Assembly (NCBI GenBank): GCA_011052355.1
Contig: DRJB01000061.1
Location: 1 to 22,529, forward strand
Reading direction: 5' to 3'
Length of the DNA: 22,529 nt
From: Candidatus Kaiserbacteria bacterium
GTDB taxonomy: Bacteria; Patescibacteriota; Minisyncoccia; Phycocordibacterales; Phycocordibacteraceae
A program made the position numbers and the translations under genes. Of this stretch, positions 13,486 to 20,757 are shown one piece after another. The notes under the pieces were generated by a model that did no database searches, was not told where the DNA came from, and saw nothing but the letters and a program-made list of their open reading frames with translations. Within the stretch, counting starts at the first letter, position 1. The number at the start of each line of letters is the position of its first letter.

Positions 13486-15882
13486 CTATCGCGAATAGGG
13501 GATAAGAGCGCCCCATGTGTCGCCTGTTTTGACTTCCACACTCATGGTAACTCCGCGTGACTGCTCTTTGGTGAGAACGGTTTCCATGTGGTGAGCAATC
13601 AAAACTGTCGCCTCATCAAGCTTTTCTATGGAAACTTCATAGACAAGCTCGTCGTGCACTTGTAGCAACAGGTGTGCGCTTGCTTCAAGGTGTTTTTTTA
13701 TGAGTGCATCATCTACGCGCGCCATCGCTATTTTAATAATATCCGCACCGGTTCCTTGTATGGGCGCGTTGATTGCCATGCGTTCCGATTGTGCACGCAC
13801 ATAGGGCAACGTAGACTGCATTCCCGGGAAATAACGACGTCTACCAAACAATGTTTCCGTATAGCCATCCCTGCGCGCATTCCCGCGGACATGCTCAAGA
13901 TACTTCTCCAACTGATGAAACTCTTCAAAATATCTTTGATAAAAATTACGCGCCTCGGCAAGTGATGTGCCGGTTTGTTGCCGGAGCGCCTGTACACCCA
14001 TGCCATAAAGAATACCGAAGTTTATCACCTTGGCGTGACGGCGCATATTTTCGTCAACTTCCTCCGGCGGAACACCAAATACATATGATGCAACTTCCCG
14101 GTGTGCATCACGATTGCTGTGAAAAATAGCAAGTAGTTTTTCATCACCGGAAAGAATGGCCGCCAAACGTAATTCTACCTGTGAATAATCAAGACTCACA
14201 AACGTATATCCGGGCGATGCGATGAACACGTTGCGTATCGCAAGGGCTCGGCGTCCATGGTTTGGGATATTCTGAAGATTTGGATTGTGAGACGCCATGC
14301 GTCCTGTTGAAGTACCGGTTTGCAAAAAACGTGCGTGCAGGCGATGTTGAGAATCCAGCATGGCACTCATATTATCAATATATGTTGAAAGGAGTTTTTG
14401 CACTTCCCTATACTCAAGGACAGTGTCAATAATTTTGTGTTGTCCTTGCAGTTTTTGCAGTTCCGATTCGCGCGTTGAGCGTTTGCCGGTGGAAGTATGC
14501 TTTTGATTTTTTGGTGCCAGATTCATTTCATCAAACAGAACAGTGGCGAGCTGTTGCGGAGAGTTGATATTAAAATCGTGTCCTGCCACTGTGTGTATTT
14601 GTTTTTCAAGCACTGCAAGTTCCGCGTGATACTTTTTTGAAAGCTGTGCAAGCGTTGAAACGTCAATGAGTATGCCCCTGCGCTCCATGCGTTCAATAAC
14701 CGCAATGAGCGGTTCTTCTATGTGATGATACACGTCGGAAAGCTTGCCGGTACGAGAAACGAGTGCTTCTAACTCACTGTATGCTTTTCCAAATGTTTGC
14801 GTTTTTGTATATGCGAGAATATCTTCATACGATGGATTGGTTATTTCCGATGAAAGTAACCAAAGCATAATTTGTGCTCGTATAAATTTTTCCGGTTGAA
14901 TTTTTTCTTGCGGGTCGGCAGTGATAGTGGATGGGCTTTCCCCATCCACTATCACTGCCGACCCCGCGTTTTGCAAACGATTCTGAAGCGACTTAAATCC
15001 AAGCTCATCTAAAAAATGCATCACTGCATTGTAGTGCGCTTCCAGGCGCCACGGCATTTTTGGAACAGCAAACGCAAGTGGCACATCGGTACGAATAACC
15101 GCAAGCGCCTTTGAAAAAAGTGCGTCATCCTCGTGCTCTTTGAGCAATGCGATAATGCGCGGCTTTATCCCAATGGAAAGAAATGCTTCTTCATCTTTTT
15201 TCAGAACAGTGTATAAATGTTCCATACTGCCGAAATGTTGTACGAGTATGGTTGCTGTCTTTTCACCGATGCCGGGCACCCCAATGATGTTATCGGAAGG
15301 GTCACCACGCAATCCCTTCCAATCCGCAATATATTTCGGGGAGAAGCCATAACGTTGCTCCACCGCATCTTCATCATATAAAACAGTATCGTTAAGTCCT
15401 TTTTTAAGCGTGTACACACGAACCCTTTTGTCGTCAATAAGTTGCATAGTATCCATATCTCCGGAAGCAATAATAATGTCTTCTACGGAACGCCCGGCGG
15501 ATAATTTATGGACTATCGTACCTATAACATCGTCCGCCTCAAAACCGGCACGGTCATACATTGGTATTGAAAATGCTTTGAAAATATCGCGGGAACGAAC
15601 TATTTGCGCGATAAGTGCGTCATCTGATTTTTGCCTGTTCGCTTTGTATTGCTCGTATGCTTCATGCCGAATGGTGGGCCCCGGCAAATCGTAGCAGGCG
15701 ATAAGATAATCCGGGTGCAGTTCCTGTATGATACGGATGAGCATAGACACAATGCCGTATAGCGCTCCGGTTGGCTCACCGTTCCTGTCGGTGAAATCCG
15801 GAAGCGCGTGATACGCGCGATGAATAATTGCATGCGCATCAAGCAACACAAGGCGTTTTTTCTTTTTATTGATTGTCATCAT
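13486..15882 (-). CDS. polA: DNA polymerase I, without a functional 3'-5' exonuclease
   Basis: 798 residues from ATG 15882 (or 15879). N-terminal 5' nuclease: LVLLDAHAIIHRAYHALPDF, GFEADDVIGTIV, IIASGDMDTMQL, GLRGDPSDNIIGVPGIGEKTA. C-terminal family A polymerase: TSTGRMASHNPNLQNIP, motif A DYSQVELRLAA, motif B RRHAKVINFGILYGMG, motif C QVHDELVYE. Between them only about 100 residues remain where E. coli has its roughly 200-residue exonuclease domain, and no DxE exonuclease motif is present. A 24-bp perfect palindrome is embedded in the interdomain linker. The start overlaps the tsaE end by 17 nt, indicating translational coupling. Functions: Okazaki fragment processing and repair. Confidence 0.97.
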   Translation of the reverse strand: MMTINKKKKRLVLLDAHAIIHRAYHALPDFTDRNGEPTGALYGIVSMLIRIIQELHPDYLIACYDLPGPTIRHEAYEQYKANRQKSDDALIAQIVRSRDIFKAFSIPMYDRAGFEADDVIGTIVHKLSAGRSVEDIIIASGDMDTMQLIDDKRVRVYTLKKGLNDTVLYDEDAVEQRYGFSPKYIADWKGLRGDPSDNIIGVPGIGEKTATILVQHFGSMEHLYTVLKKDEEAFLSIGIKPRIIALLKEHEDDALFSKALAVIRTDVPLAFAVPKMPWRLEAHYNAVMHFLDELGFKSLQNRLQNAGSAVIVDGESPSTITADPQEKIQPEKFIRAQIMLWLLSSEITNPSYEDILAYTKTQTFGKAYSELEALVSRTGKLSDVYHHIEEPLIAVIERMERRGILIDVSTLAQLSKKYHAELAVLEKQIHTVAGHDFNINSPQQLATVLFDEMNLAPKNQKHTSTGKRSTRESELQKLQGQHKIIDTVLEYREVQKLLSTYIDNMSAMLDSQHRLHARFLQTGTSTGRMASHNPNLQNIPNHGRRALAIRNVFIASPGYTFVSLDYSQVELRLAAILSGDEKLLAIFHSNRDAHREVASYVFGVPPEEVDENMRRHAKVINFGILYGMGVQALRQQTGTSLAEARNFYQRYFEEFHQLEKYLEHVRGNARRDGYTETLFGRRRYFPGMQSTLPYVRAQSERMAINAPIQGTGADIIKIAMARVDDALIKKHLEASAHLLLQVHDELVYEVSIEKLDEATVLIAHHMETVLTKEQSRGVTMSVEVKTGDTWGALIPYSR
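14912..14964. repeat. 24-bp perfect palindrome inside polA coding sequence
   Basis: 14912-14935 is the exact reverse complement of 14941-14964, with the 5-nt loop CTTTC. It is translated in frame as the linker GSAVIVDGESPSTITADP between the 5' nuclease and polymerase parts of PolA (about residues 307-324). Confidence 0.9.
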
Positions 15883-16315
15883 AGATAATTCGCCGTCTCG
15901 TGCCCGAAAGTGTTTCAATTGAAATTGTACAGGCAATTCTCGGAAGAACATTCCCCACCCGTTGTGGCCACTCAAGAAAAATAATATTTTGTGGGTCTGC
16001 AAAAATATCTTTGGGTACAATCGTGTGCAACATCTGTGGCTCTTCCATACGATATGCGTCAATATGAATTAAATTTTCAAAAGTATTTTCTTTCTCCGGA
16101 AGTCGGTATTCTTTCATAAAAACAAAAGTCGGGCTTGTGACAGGATGAGTGATGCCACCCGACAGCGCCACCCCTTTAACATATGTTGTTTTTCCGGCAC
16201 CCAAATTACCGGAAAGAGCGATGAGTGTGGCTTCGTCTTTTTTTGGGCAGCGCGTTTTGAAAAAACGCGCTGCCTCACGCATCATCTCCTCTTGTGTATC
16301 AACGAATACTTCCAT
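15866..16315 (-). CDS. tsaE: tRNA threonylcarbamoyladenosine biosynthesis ATPase TsaE
   Basis: 149 residues from ATG 16315. Walker A GNLGAGKTTYVKG near 36-48, the SPTFVFMKEY switch segment near 60-69, HIDAYRM near 84-90 and the FLEWPQRVGNVLP C-terminal block are the TsaE family pattern. TsaE works with TsaB and TsaD to make t6A37 on ANN-decoding tRNAs; these partners are not in the window. A TGGTATTAT extended -10 on the minus strand (16331 to 16323) places transcription at about 16316, supporting the 16315 start over ATG 16324. Divergent from pilB. Confidence 0.92.
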   Translation of the reverse strand: MEVFVDTQEEMMREAARFFKTRCPKKDEATLIALSGNLGAGKTTYVKGVALSGGITHPVTSPTFVFMKEYRLPEKENTFENLIHIDAYRMEEPQMLHTIVPKDIFADPQNIIFLEWPQRVGNVLPRIACTISIETLSGTRRRIIYDDNQ

Positions 16316-16322
16316 GACATCC

Positions 16323-16331
16323 ATAATACCA
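16323..16331 (-). promoter_or_regulatory. Extended -10 promoter for the tsaE-polA-holA operon
   Basis: TGGTATTAT on the minus strand, 7 bases before the ATG at 16315, which predicts a leaderless transcript. Confidence 0.45.
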
Positions 16332-16395
16332 CTGTACCAAGATCCGCGGTGTGGGTGGTACACGCACTCCCGGTGCGGTATCATGTATATCATAT

Positions 16396-18069
16396 ATGAC
16401 ACTTACTTTTGATGAACATGCTCAAGAGGCGGAGATTGAAAATGCGCGTTTGGCAGAGGAGGAAGATGTGCAAGAGATACTTTCACAAAAATACGGCATG
16501 CAATATGTGGACCTGCACATGCTACCCATAAGTGGGGAGGCGCTTCGGCTCATTCCGGAAAAAGAAGCACAAAAAGCGCAGGTGGCGGCATTTGATATCG
16601 CGGGGAAACATGTTTCCGTTGCCATCCACAACCCAAACGATGAATACGTACAAAAGGTTATGGATGGTCTTACAGACCGCGGATATATAGTGAAAAAATT
16701 TCTCGTGTCCGAAAGGAGTATGCGCAAGGTATTGAAACGCTATGACGACCTTTCCTTTTCATCCGGGTCCGCGGTTGGCGTATTTGATATATCTGCTGAG
16801 GAACTCTTAAAATTATCAAAAGAACTCAAAAATATTGATGCGTTGCGCAAACACATCACTTCGTTGGAACAACAAAAAGACCTTACGAAAATATCTCGCC
16901 TACTTGAATATATTCTTGCGGGAGCGTTTTCCACGCGCGCCTCAGACATACACTTAGAGCCGGGAGACAAGGGTATTACCATTCGTTTTCGCATTGACGG
17001 ATTGTTAACAATAATCGCCACAATTCCTCCACACTTGTACAAGCTTATTGACTCCCGCCTTAAAATACTTTCCGGTTTAAAATTAAACGTGCGCGATCGT
17101 GCGCAAGATGGGCGTTTTAGCGTGGCGCTGGAAAATAAAGATATTGAAATTCGCGTTTCGCTCATTCCAAACGCATATGGGGAATCATTCGTGTTACGTA
17201 TTCTTGACCCAAGCTCAATTAAGGTTTCGTTTGAGCAACTCGGCATACATCCAAAATTACTCAAGCGACTCAAAGAAGAAATCACTCGTCCAAACGGCAT
17301 GTTACTCACCACAGGACCGACCGGTTCCGGGAAAACAACAACGCTGTACGCATTTCTCAAAGCGATAACGCATCCCGATATTAAAATCATAACCATTGAA
17401 GACCCGATTGAATATCACCTTGAGGGTATTGTACAAACACAAACAAAGACAAAGGTCTATACGTTTTCGTCGGGGCTTCGCTCCATTGTGCGACAGGACC
17501 CGGATGTCATCATGGTCGGCGAAATAAGAGATAACGAAACCGCCGGAATTGCGATGCAAGCGGCGCTCACTGGACACTTTGTATTTTCCACACTGCACAC
17601 AAACAATGCCGCCGGAACATTCCCGCGCTTCGCCGACCTCGGTGTTGACCCGAAAGAATTTGCGTCTGCAATAACCGTTTCAATGGCACAGCGACTGGTG
17701 CGAAAATTAAAGCCAGACGCAAAAAAACAAGTGCCACTAACCGAAGTTCAAAAACGCACTGTGAAAAAAGTACTCTCTACGGTTGAGGACAAGTCATTGT
17801 TGCCGAAAAATTTTGATACGACATGGGTTCCGGAAACACAGGACGATGATGATACCGGCTATCATGGTAGGGTTGGATTGTATGAGGCAATATTTATGGA
17901 CAATGAGATGGGAATGTTTTTGCGCGATAATCCAAGCGAAGCGGATATTGTAAAAAAAGCGCGAAAGCAAGGATATCTCACCATGGCGCAAGATGGAGTT
18001 TTGAAAGCCCTCTCGGGAGAAACTACTTTGGATGAAGTAAATCGTGTGGTTGACTTGGAGCGTGATTAA
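16396..18069 (+). CDS. pilB: Type IV pilus assembly ATPase PilB/GspE
   Basis: 557 residues. The N-terminal domain (T2SSE_N-like, about 25-125) has YGMQYVDL and AVAIHNPND-type blocks. The ATPase core has Walker A TGPTGSGKTTTLYAFL near 313-328, the Asp box IIITIEDPIEYHLEGI-type segment near 338-353, Walker B SIVRQDPDVIMVGEIRD near 371-387, and a His box AALTGHFVFSTLHTNN near 396-411. It powers pilin polymerisation for type IV pili, thought to be used in attachment or DNA uptake in this group. The tetracysteine zinc knuckle usual after QRLVRKL is absent (KLKPDAKKQV instead). Followed by a strong bidirectional terminator. Confidence 0.93.
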   Translation: MTLTFDEHAQEAEIENARLAEEEDVQEILSQKYGMQYVDLHMLPISGEALRLIPEKEAQKAQVAAFDIAGKHVSVAIHNPNDEYVQKVMDGLTDRGYIVKKFLVSERSMRKVLKRYDDLSFSSGSAVGVFDISAEELLKLSKELKNIDALRKHITSLEQQKDLTKISRLLEYILAGAFSTRASDIHLEPGDKGITIRFRIDGLLTIIATIPPHLYKLIDSRLKILSGLKLNVRDRAQDGRFSVALENKDIEIRVSLIPNAYGESFVLRILDPSSIKVSFEQLGIHPKLLKRLKEEITRPNGMLLTTGPTGSGKTTTLYAFLKAITHPDIKIITIEDPIEYHLEGIVQTQTKTKVYTFSSGLRSIVRQDPDVIMVGEIRDNETAGIAMQAALTGHFVFSTLHTNNAAGTFPRFADLGVDPKEFASAITVSMAQRLVRKLKPDAKKQVPLTEVQKRTVKKVLSTVEDKSLLPKNFDTTWVPETQDDDDTGYHGRVGLYEAIFMDNEMGMFLRDNPSEADIVKKARKQGYLTMAQDGVLKALSGETTLDEVNRVVDLERD

Positions 18070-18085
18070 TTATTAAACATTTCGC

Positions 18086-18127
18086 AAAAACAGGGGCGCC
18101 ACTTTAAAAAGTGGCGCCCCTGTTTTT
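18086..18127. terminator. Strong bidirectional terminator
   Basis: A near-perfect 20-bp stem (18086-18105 with 18108-18127) with GC-rich core GGGGCGCC and T-runs on both strands: T6 after the stem on plus, T5 on minus. It serves pilB on the plus strand and, on the minus strand, the structured RNA candidate at 18131-18293. Confidence 0.9.
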
Positions 18128-18130
18128 TCG

Positions 18131-18293
18131 TATTCCGCCCACAACCCTCCAAACATCACTTCTCGTGAAAGAAGGTTGGCAATTCGCCTAAGGGGACCAC
18201 CAGTAATACAGACAAGTCTATACACCAGAGAAAGATCCTCGGGGAACCACCGATAAGCCGTCAAGCCTTGCTTGGAGGGTTGTATGCGGAATA
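18131..18293 (-). ncRNA. Candidate structured RNA, possibly 6S RNA
   Basis: The 163-nt interval begins and ends with 22-bp arms (18131-18152 and 18272-18293) that pair with two mismatches. Inside, the minus-strand RNA folds into a long interrupted hairpin with a CUUG-capped apical stem around 18205-18230 and a small UCAC/GUGA side hairpin near 18160. The total length, the rod with a central bubble, and a UUCCCCGAGGAUCUUUC segment resembling E. coli 6S GUCCCCUGAGCCGAUAUUUC fit 6S RNA. The terminator at 18086-18127 lies right after its 3' end. A TTGCTC, 17 bp, TTTATT pair just upstream could be its promoter. No coding frame here is convincing. Orientation and family are inferred. Confidence 0.45.
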
Positions 18294-18354
18294 AAAAAGA
18301 AAATTCCTTTTTGAGCAAACATCTCAAAAGGACCTTACGGATCATCTCTCCGTA

Positions 18355-18371
18355 TGGTAGAATGGTATCAT
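18355..18371 (+). promoter_or_regulatory. Tandem extended -10 elements for ruvB
   Basis: TGGTAGAAT (18355-18363) and TGGTATCAT (18363-18371) overlap head to tail, 12-20 bases before the ATG at 18383. No Shine-Dalgarno is present. Confidence 0.45.
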
Positions 18372-18382
18372 ATAAAAAGTAT

Positions 18383-19378
18383 ATGTCAAGTACCTCAAAA
18401 ACAACCCCCCCAGACCAGTCTCTTGATTCGGCTCTTCGCCCAAAACTGTGGGAAGAGTACATCGGGCAAGAACAAGTAAAATCAAGCATACATATTATTC
18501 TGGAGGCTGCAAAAAAACGCTCCGAGGTTCCGGAACACATGCTGTTTTACGGACCACCAGGCGTTGGAAAAACAACACTGGCTCACCTCATCGCAAAAAC
18601 AATTGGAGCGCCACTCAAAAGCACTTCCGGTGTTGCCATTGAACGCGCTGGCGACCTCGCCGCAATTATTACAAATCTTGAACCGAACACCGTGTTGTTT
18701 ATAGACGAGATTCACCAACTGTCACACAAAATAGAAGAGCTCTTATATCCCGCTCTTGAAAACGGCACTCTTGATATTGTTCTTGGGAAAGGGCCGTCGG
18801 CGCGAACTGTTGAATTATCTCTTCCACCATTTATGTTGGTTGGTGCCACCACGCGCGTAGCAAAAGTTTCCGGACCTCTCCGTTCGCGATTTAGTGGAGG
18901 TGTCTACCAGCTTGATTTTTATAATGACACACACATAGAAGACATACTTGCCAATTCCGCAAAACTTTTGGGGTTATCTGCTCCGAAAGAGGTGTTGCAA
19001 CGCATCGCATCGCGTAGCAGAGCAACACCGAGAACTGCGAACGCACTTCTCAAACGCATTCGCGACTTTGGAGAGGTTTATGAAAAAGACTTTTCCGTTT
19101 CCATGTGTGACGAGGCGTGCCAAATGTTCGGGGTAGATAAATATGGACTTACCAAAGATGACCGACGCTATCTCCAAACCATAGAGCGTGGTTTCCGTGG
19201 CGGACCGGTGGGTGTACGCTCCCTTGCCGCGGCACTGCATGAAGATGTGGAAACCCTTGAACAGGTGTACGAACCCTTTTTACTTCGTCTTGGCTTCATT
19301 GAACGGTCTGCGCGCGGACGCATACTTTCAATGAATGGGAGAGAGTATATTTCAAACATCGGGAATACTTTGCTATAA
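18383..19378 (+). CDS. ruvB: Holliday junction branch migration ATPase RuvB
   Basis: 331 residues. It opens SLDSALRPKLWEEYIGQEQVK; Walker A is YGPPGVGKTTLAHLIA near 56-71, Walker B is VLFIDEIHQLS near 107-117, sensor VGATTRVAKVSGPLRSRF near 154-171, and the C-terminal winged helix contains GFRGGPVGVRSLAAAL near 278-293. It is a hexameric AAA+ motor that drives branch migration with RuvA. An upstream in-frame ATG at 18272 would run through the structured RNA region and adds 37 residues unlike any RuvB, so 18383 is preferred. ruvB, yebC and ruvC are consecutive; yebC has its own promoter over the ruvB stop. Confidence 0.95.
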   Translation: MSSTSKTTPPDQSLDSALRPKLWEEYIGQEQVKSSIHIILEAAKKRSEVPEHMLFYGPPGVGKTTLAHLIAKTIGAPLKSTSGVAIERAGDLAAIITNLEPNTVLFIDEIHQLSHKIEELLYPALENGTLDIVLGKGPSARTVELSLPPFMLVGATTRVAKVSGPLRSRFSGGVYQLDFYNDTHIEDILANSAKLLGLSAPKEVLQRIASRSRATPRTANALLKRIRDFGEVYEKDFSVSMCDEACQMFGVDKYGLTKDDRRYLQTIERGFRGGPVGVRSLAAALHEDVETLEQVYEPFLLRLGFIERSARGRILSMNGREYISNIGNTLL

Positions 19379-19379
19379 T
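19351..19379 (+). promoter_or_regulatory. Promoter for yebC-ruvC overlapping the ruvB stop codon
   Basis: TTCAAA (19351-19356), a 17-bp spacer ending in TGC, then a perfect TATAAT (19374-19379). The ruvB TAA lies inside the -10. A second TATAAT at 19400-19405 has no matching -35. Confidence 0.65.
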
Positions 19380-19416
19380 ACTTGCTAGTGGTTTTTACAT
19401 ATAATAAAAGTTACCT

Positions 19417-19977
19417 ATGTCGGGACACAGCAAATGGTCACAAATAAAAAGACAGAAAGCGGTAACCGATGCTGTGAAAAGCAAGACGTTTTCTCGTTTT
19501 TCACAACTCATAGCGCTTGAATCAAAACATGCCGGCGGTGATGTTACCATGCCCGCGCTAAAAACGGCGATTGACAGAGCAAAAGCGGCAAACATGCCCA
19601 AAAATAATATTGACCGGGCGGTTGCAAAGGGTATATCAAAAGACGCAACAACACTTGAACGGATTATGTATGAGTGCTACGGACCGGGCGGTGTTGCCAT
19701 ACTTATTGATGTTCTTACCGATAACAAAAACCGTACCACCCAAGAAATAAAACACCTGCTTCTCAAGCGCGAAATAGAGCTTGCGTCGCCGGGTGCTGCG
19801 GTGTGGGCATTCAAGAAAACCGATGATAATTCTTATGTTCCAAACGAACAGACCCTGCTAACCGCCACACCCGATGATGAGGAGAAGATAAGTGATGTGC
19901 TCTCTTCGCTTGATGAGCACGACGATGTGCAGTGTGTGTACACAAATGCCATCGGGTATGAAGATACTGGCGATTGA
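19417..19977 (+). CDS. YebC/PmpR family protein, short form
   Basis: 186 residues. The N-terminal signature SGHSKWSQIKRQKAVTDAVK and the ANMPKNNIDRAVAKG (about 59-73), YECYGPGGVAILIDVLTDNKNRT (about 86-108) and GAAVWAFKK blocks are textbook YebC. The family is usually about 240 residues; here roughly 50 residues of the second half are missing between WAFKK and the end LDEHDDVQCVYTN. YebC-family proteins were long called transcriptional regulators, and some act on ribosomes at difficult peptide motifs. Adjacency to ruvC is a widespread arrangement. The end overlaps the ruvC start by 20 nt. Confidence 0.93.
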   Translation: MSGHSKWSQIKRQKAVTDAVKSKTFSRFSQLIALESKHAGGDVTMPALKTAIDRAKAANMPKNNIDRAVAKGISKDATTLERIMYECYGPGGVAILIDVLTDNKNRTTQEIKHLLLKREIELASPGAAVWAFKKTDDNSYVPNEQTLLTATPDDEEKISDVLSSLDEHDDVQCVYTNAIGYEDTGD

Positions 19978-20437
19978 CCCGGGCTTTGATCGCCTCGGTA
20001 TGGCGGCGGTAAGCGGTACCGCATCAAACCCGGAATTTATATATGGAGAGTGTGTGATACCAAAAGAAGGAGAACTTCCAAATCGCCTTGCGGAAGTTTT
20101 TTATGCGGTTAACACGGCAATACGAAAACATCATCCGGATATTGTCGCAGTTGAGACACTTTTTTTCAGTGTAAATAAAAAGACCGCTCTCAATGTTGCG
20201 CATGCGCGTGGTGTGGTGCTTGTTGCGGCAAGTATCAATAACGTTCCGGTAACCGAATATTCCCCACAGGAAGTAAAACTTGCGGTAACCGGATATGGAA
20301 ACGCAAAAAAAGAGGCGGTTGCACGTATGGTTGAAAAACTGATAGCGCTTCCGAAACAAAAACGTTTTGATGATGAGATTGACGCTATTGCACTTGGTAT
20401 CACGGCGCTTGCGGAAGGTTATCCACACTTGCGATAA
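19958..20437 (+). CDS. ruvC: Crossover junction endodeoxyribonuclease RuvC
   Basis: 159 residues from ATG 19958. RNase H-like fold: ILAIDPGFDRLG with the first catalytic Asp at residue 7, VAVETLFFSVNKKTA with the Glu near 66, GVVLVAASINNVPVTEYSPQEVK, and DDEIDAIALGI with the final Asp pair near 137-140. It resolves Holliday junctions with RuvAB. It overlaps yebC, which implies coupled translation. An upstream in-frame ATG at 19892 lies wholly in yebC and is rejected. Confidence 0.95.
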   Translation: MKILAIDPGFDRLGMAAVSGTASNPEFIYGECVIPKEGELPNRLAEVFYAVNTAIRKHHPDIVAVETLFFSVNKKTALNVAHARGVVLVAASINNVPVTEYSPQEVKLAVTGYGNAKKEAVARMVEKLIALPKQKRFDDEIDAIALGITALAEGYPHLR

Positions 20438-20454
20438 TAGGGTATTGAAAAAAA

Positions 20455-20518
20455 ATTATTTTCGTTGAAAATAATGAATATTCGTTACTTGGGGGCGACT
20501 TTCCGCATGTAACGAATA
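20455..20518 (+). promoter_or_regulatory. Two hairpins in the ruvC to small-ORF gap
   Basis: ATTATTTTC/GAAAATAAT (20455-20463 with 20467-20475) is a 9-bp stem with a GTT loop. TATTCGTTAC/GTAACGAATA (20479-20488 with 20509-20518) is a 10-bp stem with a 20-nt loop containing GGGGGCGACTTTCCGC. Neither is followed by a T-run, so they may be a ruvC 3' end structure or a leader element of the next gene. Confidence 0.4.
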
Positions 20519-20552
20519 CGTGAGATTTATTCAAGATAACCACATATAAAAC

Positions 20553-20675
20553 ATGGTTGATTATATTAGCGGAAATAATGATGAGATTAGCGAGTTCGGT
20601 GATGACAACGAGGAGGGTGAAGACCCCGACAATCCAAACACAATGGGCTTTGGTGAGAGTGACGATGATGAATAA
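20553..20675 (+). CDS. Very acidic 40-residue hypothetical protein
   Basis: An ATG-to-TAA ORF of 40 codons with 16 Asp/Glu and no basic residues at all; the end is GFGESDDDE. It lies between two hairpin regions and in line with ruvC and the PBP gene. The composition is non-random and unlike a shadow frame, but it is short and has no Shine-Dalgarno; a TATAAA sits 4 bases before the ATG. No family recognised. It could be a disordered acidic partner or simply unexpressed. Confidence 0.45.
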   Translation: MVDYISGNNDEISEFGDDNEEGEDPDNPNTMGFGESDDDE

Positions 20676-20692
20676 ATAAAAATCTGGGGCTC

Positions 20693-20734
20693 ACTACCAT
20701 GGGCGGCATACATACGTATGCCGCCCATGGTAGT
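20693..20734 (+). terminator. 19-bp perfect hairpin between the acidic ORF and the PBP gene
   Basis: 20693-20711 pairs exactly with 20716-20734, with the loop ATAC. There is no T-run downstream, only ATTAAT. The PBP ATG is 23 bases after it, so it could affect PBP translation or end the preceding transcript. Confidence 0.6.
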
Positions 20735-20757
20735 ATTAATACCATACAAAACCACCC

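Noticed and set aside
15883..16062. PolA start at the upstream ATG 16062
   Set aside because: The added 60 residues lie wholly within tsaE in another frame; similarity to the 5' nuclease begins right after ATG 15882/15879.
18272..18382. RuvB start at the upstream ATG 18272
   Set aside because: The added 37 residues match no RuvB and overlap the pairing arm of the RNA candidate; promoters sit between this ATG and 18383.
18073..18540. A 155-codon minus-strand ORF over the pilB terminator and the start of ruvB
   Set aside because: It runs through a strong terminator hairpin and antisense to ruvB; the region has better support as structured RNA.
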